Source: Saccharopolyspora thermophila | GTDB taxonomy: Bacteria; Actinomycetota; Actinomycetes; Mycobacteriales; Pseudonocardiaceae | Assembly: GCF_014646075.1 (NCBI RefSeq) | Contig: NZ_BMMT01000001.1 | Span: 209,833-273,832, forward strand | Direction: 5' to 3' | DNA length: 64,000 bases | Part shown: piece by piece, positions 60,793 through 64,000 of the stretch | How positions within the stretch are numbered: position 1 is the first letter of the stretch | Layout: every line of letters begins with the position of its first letter | Notes under the pieces: model-generated | What the model saw: the letters and a program-made list of their open reading frames with translations, nothing else | Database searches by the model: none | Told to the model about the DNA's origin: nothing | Made by a program: the position numbers and the translations under genes

Positions 60793-62847
60793 ATGGGCAA
60801 CGTGAACAGGGGGCCGGTTCAGCAGCTGGCGCAGGTCGGGGCCGTTCACGGCGACGTGCACTTCCACGGGGCCCCAGTGCAGGAGTCCGGGGCCGTGCCT
60901 GGGCAGCTGCCCGCTGCGCCCTCCCACTTCGTTGATCGGGACGAGGCGCAGGCGTGCCTGGATGCCGCTTGGGCCTCGCGGCGTGGGGATCGGGCCGTGT
61001 GGGTGGTGATCAGCGGGCCGAGCGGGGTGGGGAAGAGTGCGCTCGGCGCGTACTGGTCCTATCGGGTGATCAAGGATTTCGAGCACGGTCAGGTCTACTT
61101 CGACTTCGGGCGTCGGCGGCGTGGGCTGGACGAAGCTGTGGAGTGGTGCCTGCGGTCGCTCGGGGTCGGGGGCGAGCGGATCCCGCTGGACCTGGACGAC
61201 AAGATCGCTCTGCTGCGCAGCGAGGCCCGGGGTCGCCGACTGCTGTTCTTCTTCGACAACGTTGCTGATCTGCGCAAAGTCGCCGAGCTGCTGCCCGCCT
61301 CCGGGGACAGTCTGGTGCTCTGCACCAGTCACGACGACGCCGCGGAGCTCGCACCTGACGGGGCCCGGGCGATCCGGCTTCGCGAGTTGGAGCCGGACGA
61401 CGCCGTCGAGTTCCTGCGCAGCGAGCTGGGCGAGCGCGTCGACACCGAACCCGACGCTGCCCGGGAGCTCGCGGCGCTCTGCGGGAATCTGCCCATTGCG
61501 CTGCACGTCGTGGTCGGGCTGTTGAGCAGTCACCCGAAGTGGCGCATCGGGCGTGCGGTTCGGGAGTTGTCGGACCAACATCGGCGGCGGAGTCGGTTGA
61601 CGAAGGTGTTCTCGGCGCTGGACGTGGCTGTGGGATATCTGGAGCCGGGGCAGCGCGAGCTGTACGTGCTGCTCGGTTGCTTTCCCGGGGCTGCGTTCGG
61701 GGCCGGGGCGGTGGCCGCTTTGGCCGGGCTCACCGACGCCGATGCCGAAATCCGTCTCGAGCAGCTGCACAGGACTTGTCTGGTGGAAGAGAACGATCAG
61801 GAGCAGTACCGGTTCCACGACCTCGTGCGGGAGCACGCCGTGGAGGCCGCTGGGCGGGAGCTCGATGCTGACACGCGGGACTACGCGTTGCGGGGGTTGG
61901 TCGAGTGGTATCGGCGGCAGGGGGCTTACGCCGATCGGAAGGTCACCGAGCCCAGCCGGTTGCGGGTCAGCGATGACGAGGTGACTGGGGAGAATCCGTT
62001 CACCCGCGAGGAGGCGTTGGAGTGGCTGGAGCGGGAGCGGACCAACCTGATCGCGATGGTGCGGGTCGCCGCCGAGCACGACTGGCACTCGGCCGTGATC
62101 AGTCTGTGCGAGGGGCCGCTGTGGGCGCTGCACAACCAGCACAAGCACTACTCGGAGACGCTGCGCGCCTTCGAGACGGCGGTTGCGTCTGCCAGGGCGG
62201 AGCAGAACGGGGTTGCCGAGGCTCGGATGCGGAGTCTGCGGAGCCAGTTGCTCGTCGAGTGCGGCCACGTGGACGAGGCTTTGGACGAGTCTTCGCGGGC
62301 CGTGGAGGTTGCTGAGCGTGCCGGGCATCGGCGGGTTCTCGCTTCGGCCCTGGAGTTCCACGGCAAGGCTCTGCATGCGCGGGGCGCATTCGCCGAGGCC
62401 ATCGGGTTCTTCGAGCGGTCGCGGCGGCTCAACGAGGAGTTGGGGCGGCCTCGTGGCGTGGCGTTGCAGGAGTACCTGATCGGGAAGGCGCTGTGCGGCG
62501 CCGGTCGTTACGGCGAGGCGTTGGCGGTGTTGGAGGCCGCGTTGGAGGGGATCGCCCAGTTCCCCGAGGACACGCGGACTCCGGCGCGCATTCGGGTTGC
62601 TGCTGCGCGGGCGCATCAGGGGCTCGGGCAGCACGAGGTGGCCATCGAGCTGTTGGAGGCCGCCATCTCGGCCACTCGGGAGCGGCAGGCTTCCTTCGAC
62701 CTCGCCGAACCATTGGTGCTGCTCGCCGACGCCCTGGCGGCCTGCGGGCGGGACGGATCGCGGGAGTGTCTGGAAGAGGCGTTGGCCATCTACGAACAGG
62801 CGCACAGCCCCAAGGCCGACGACGTGCGGCACAAGCTCACGGAGTGA
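60793..62847 (+). CDS. STAND NTPase with NB-ARC and TPR repeats
   Basis: This 684-residue protein has an N-terminal motif 'GPVQQLAQVGAVHGDVHFHG' found in many actinobacterial STAND proteins, then an NB-ARC NTPase: P-loop 'ISGPSGVGKSALG' (about 73-85), Walker B 'RRLLFFFDNVAD', sensor 'LVLCTSHDD', and 'LCGNLPIALHVV' (GxP). The C-terminal half (about 430-680) is built of TPR-like helices. It lacks the DNA-binding domain of AfsR/SARP regulators. It could be a signalling or immune-type sensor. ATG 60793 is preferred over GTG 60787. Confidence 0.87.
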   Translation: MGNVNRGPVQQLAQVGAVHGDVHFHGAPVQESGAVPGQLPAAPSHFVDRDEAQACLDAAWASRRGDRAVWVVISGPSGVGKSALGAYWSYRVIKDFEHGQVYFDFGRRRRGLDEAVEWCLRSLGVGGERIPLDLDDKIALLRSEARGRRLLFFFDNVADLRKVAELLPASGDSLVLCTSHDDAAELAPDGARAIRLRELEPDDAVEFLRSELGERVDTEPDAARELAALCGNLPIALHVVVGLLSSHPKWRIGRAVRELSDQHRRRSRLTKVFSALDVAVGYLEPGQRELYVLLGCFPGAAFGAGAVAALAGLTDADAEIRLEQLHRTCLVEENDQEQYRFHDLVREHAVEAAGRELDADTRDYALRGLVEWYRRQGAYADRKVTEPSRLRVSDDEVTGENPFTREEALEWLERERTNLIAMVRVAAEHDWHSAVISLCEGPLWALHNQHKHYSETLRAFETAVASARAEQNGVAEARMRSLRSQLLVECGHVDEALDESSRAVEVAERAGHRRVLASALEFHGKALHARGAFAEAIGFFERSRRLNEELGRPRGVALQEYLIGKALCGAGRYGEALAVLEAALEGIAQFPEDTRTPARIRVAAARAHQGLGQHEVAIELLEAAISATRERQASFDLAEPLVLLADALAACGRDGSRECLEEALAIYEQAHSPKADDVRHKLTE

Positions 62848-64000
62848 ACGGGTCCACCGGCTCCGGGTGGGCTGGCCACGGCGGTTCCGGCAGCTCCAAG
62901 CGTTGGTAGATCAGTGTGCGGAGGCGCTGGTAGGGGCGGTCCTGGAAGGTCAGCTCCGCCAGTTGGCGGTGACCCGGCACCGGCCTCGCCGCGTCGATCT
63001 GCGCCCGCAGGTCGCCCGGTTGCAGGCGGCGGGCGCGTTCTCCCAGCAGCTCCATCGGGGAGCCCGGGACCACCTCGTCGTGGCCGAACGCGCCGAGCAG
63101 CAGGGGTTTTCCAAGAGCCGCCGCGTAGAGCGCCAGGGAGCCGTGGTCGGACACCACCACGTCCGCCGCGATCAGGGCGGCCTGCCACTTGCGTAGTCGC
63201 GGCACGAGGATCAGGCCGCCGCGGCGTGCCGAGCGCGTCCACGAGTCGATCTGTAGGCCGTCGTACTTGTTCCAGATGTTCGGGTGGAGGACCAGGGCCA
63301 CCTGGTAGTCCGCGGGCAGCGTGGCGACCAGCTCCCTCGCCAGGTCACCGCGGCGGCCGAACAACGAGTCCCGGCCCCAGGTCGAGGCCAGCAGCACCAG
63401 GGTGCGGCGGCCCGTGCCGAGGGACTCGCGGTACTGCTCGCGCATCGGCAGGCTGACCTGCAGGCGGGCGAAGCACGGGTCACCGATCAACGCCGCGCGC
63501 GGCACCGCTTCCGGGCAGTTGCGGCGGAGTTCGGCCAGTTGGTCGGAGTGGGACAGACCGACGACCGCCGGGACGACTCGACCCTCGTGCATCAGTTGGT
63601 CGCGGGAGAGGCCCGAAACCTCCTGGGCGACACCTGTTTCCGTGGCCCGGAGCTTGTGGTGGCCGGCGCCGTGCGGCAGCGTCACGACCGGGACCTCCAG
63701 CTCGTGCAGCGGGCCGTTGCTGCTCGGGGAGATCGCGAGGTCGAAGTCCTTGCCGGTCGCCTCGTCCCAGGTGACGACCTGGGCCTGGCAGCGGTGCAGT
63801 TCGTCGGCGAGGTTCCTCGCGAACGCCGACCCCTCCGCCACCGCGAAGCGGGTCTCCACCCGCATGTCGTCGGCCAGCACCGGCAGCACGTCCAACAGGC
63901 GGTCCAGCGCCGTCAGCGTGCGGACCACCCCGAGCACCCGCCGCTCGACCGGAACCGTGTCCCACCTGCCCGCGCGGCCAGCCTCAGGTTTCCCGGCTCT
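62837..64000 (-). CDS. GT-B glycosyl/glycerophosphotransferase-like protein (start outside window)
   Basis: The frame is open to the window edge, so the N-terminus is missing; 387 residues are visible. It begins 'TVPVERRVLGVVRTLTALDR' and contains 'ELEVPVVTLPHGAGHHKLRA', 'LVLLASTWGRDSLFGRRGDL', 'LVLHPNIWNKYDG' and 'VSDHGSLALYAAALGKPLLL', the GT-B core pattern shared by CDP-glycerol glycerophosphotransferases and related actinomycete proteins. It ends 11 bases inside the convergent STAND gene. The donor and acceptor are unknown. Confidence 0.78.
   Translation of the reverse strand, partial: RAGKPEAGRAGRWDTVPVERRVLGVVRTLTALDRLLDVLPVLADDMRVETRFAVAEGSAFARNLADELHRCQAQVVTWDEATGKDFDLAISPSSNGPLHELEVPVVTLPHGAGHHKLRATETGVAQEVSGLSRDQLMHEGRVVPAVVGLSHSDQLAELRRNCPEAVPRAALIGDPCFARLQVSLPMREQYRESLGTGRRTLVLLASTWGRDSLFGRRGDLARELVATLPADYQVALVLHPNIWNKYDGLQIDSWTRSARRGGLILVPRLRKWQAALIAADVVVSDHGSLALYAAALGKPLLLGAFGHDEVVPGSPMELLGERARRLQPGDLRAQIDAARPVPGHRQLAELTFQDRPYQRLRTLIYQRLELPEPPWPAHPEPVDPFTP

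Overview
The window is high-GC chromosomal DNA with strong G/C bias at third codon positions, frequent GTG starts, ATGA/GTGA stop-start overlaps and several leaderless-type promoters. A conservon locus, a SepH homologue and gene orders shared with mycobacteria point to an actinomycete, most likely of the Pseudonocardiaceae (Saccharopolyspora-like). That placement is inference from gene content, not a computed phylogeny.

Region 1 (1-9 kb): the end of an NCS2 purine permease, a MarR regulator with an MFS exporter, a superoxide dismutase, a glutamate-cysteine ligase-family enzyme, then a block matching the mycobacterial Rv0881-Rv0889c order (SpoU methyltransferase, DUF2537 membrane protein, SepH, SerC, citrate synthase CitA).

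Region 2 (9-25 kb): central metabolism and transport. It holds CitA, PdxH, a second MFS exporter, an amino-acid permease, aldose 1-epimerase, acyl-CoA dehydrogenase with a divergent TetR regulator, a PfkB sugar kinase, the main citrate synthase, and a glycerol-phosphate block (GlpD, TetR, AGPS-like flavoprotein) that matches mycobacterial Rv2249c-Rv2251.

Region 3 (25-30 kb): a minus-strand cluster of five poorly characterised genes around a soluble EccC-like FtsK/SpoIIIE ATPase. The others are a two-repeat protein, two small helical proteins and a coiled-coil protein. It looks like a possible membrane-component-free relative of type VII secretion and is one of the two best candidates for an undescribed system.

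Region 4 (30-43 kb): envelope and secreted functions. It holds a PRC-barrel protein, a monoglyceride-lipase-like hydrolase, a DUF4232 lipoprotein, a GH25-LysM muramidase without signal peptide, a CopD membrane protein, a tightly coupled four-gene glycosylation operon (DMT transporter, GT4, hydrolase, GT4), two small secreted proteins, and an acetate-type sodium symporter with its DUF485 partner.

Region 5 (43.8-53.2 kb): a complete conservon (sensor kinase, roadblock protein, DUF742 protein, GTPase) with a DUF574 methyltransferase, then a DprE2-like reductase, a hydrolase, a PP2C phosphatase and a tandem AhpD-like protein.

Region 6 (53.4-60.65 kb): an island with visibly lower GC and relaxed codon use, ending at a tRNA-Arg(CCT). 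It carries a nucleoside hydrolase, an SRA-like plus PD-(D/E)XK nuclease that looks like a single-gene modification-dependent restriction enzyme, a cupin, a small membrane protein, an XRE-ImmA/IrrE metallopeptidase with an unknown partner, a decayed copy of that peptidase's C-terminus, an orphan Imm1-like immunity protein and a frameshifted gene. This is the second strong candidate region and has the character of a defence island.

Region 7 (60.8-64 kb): a STAND (NB-ARC plus TPR) NTPase and the incomplete start of a GT-B glycosyl/glycerophosphotransferase-like gene that runs off the window.
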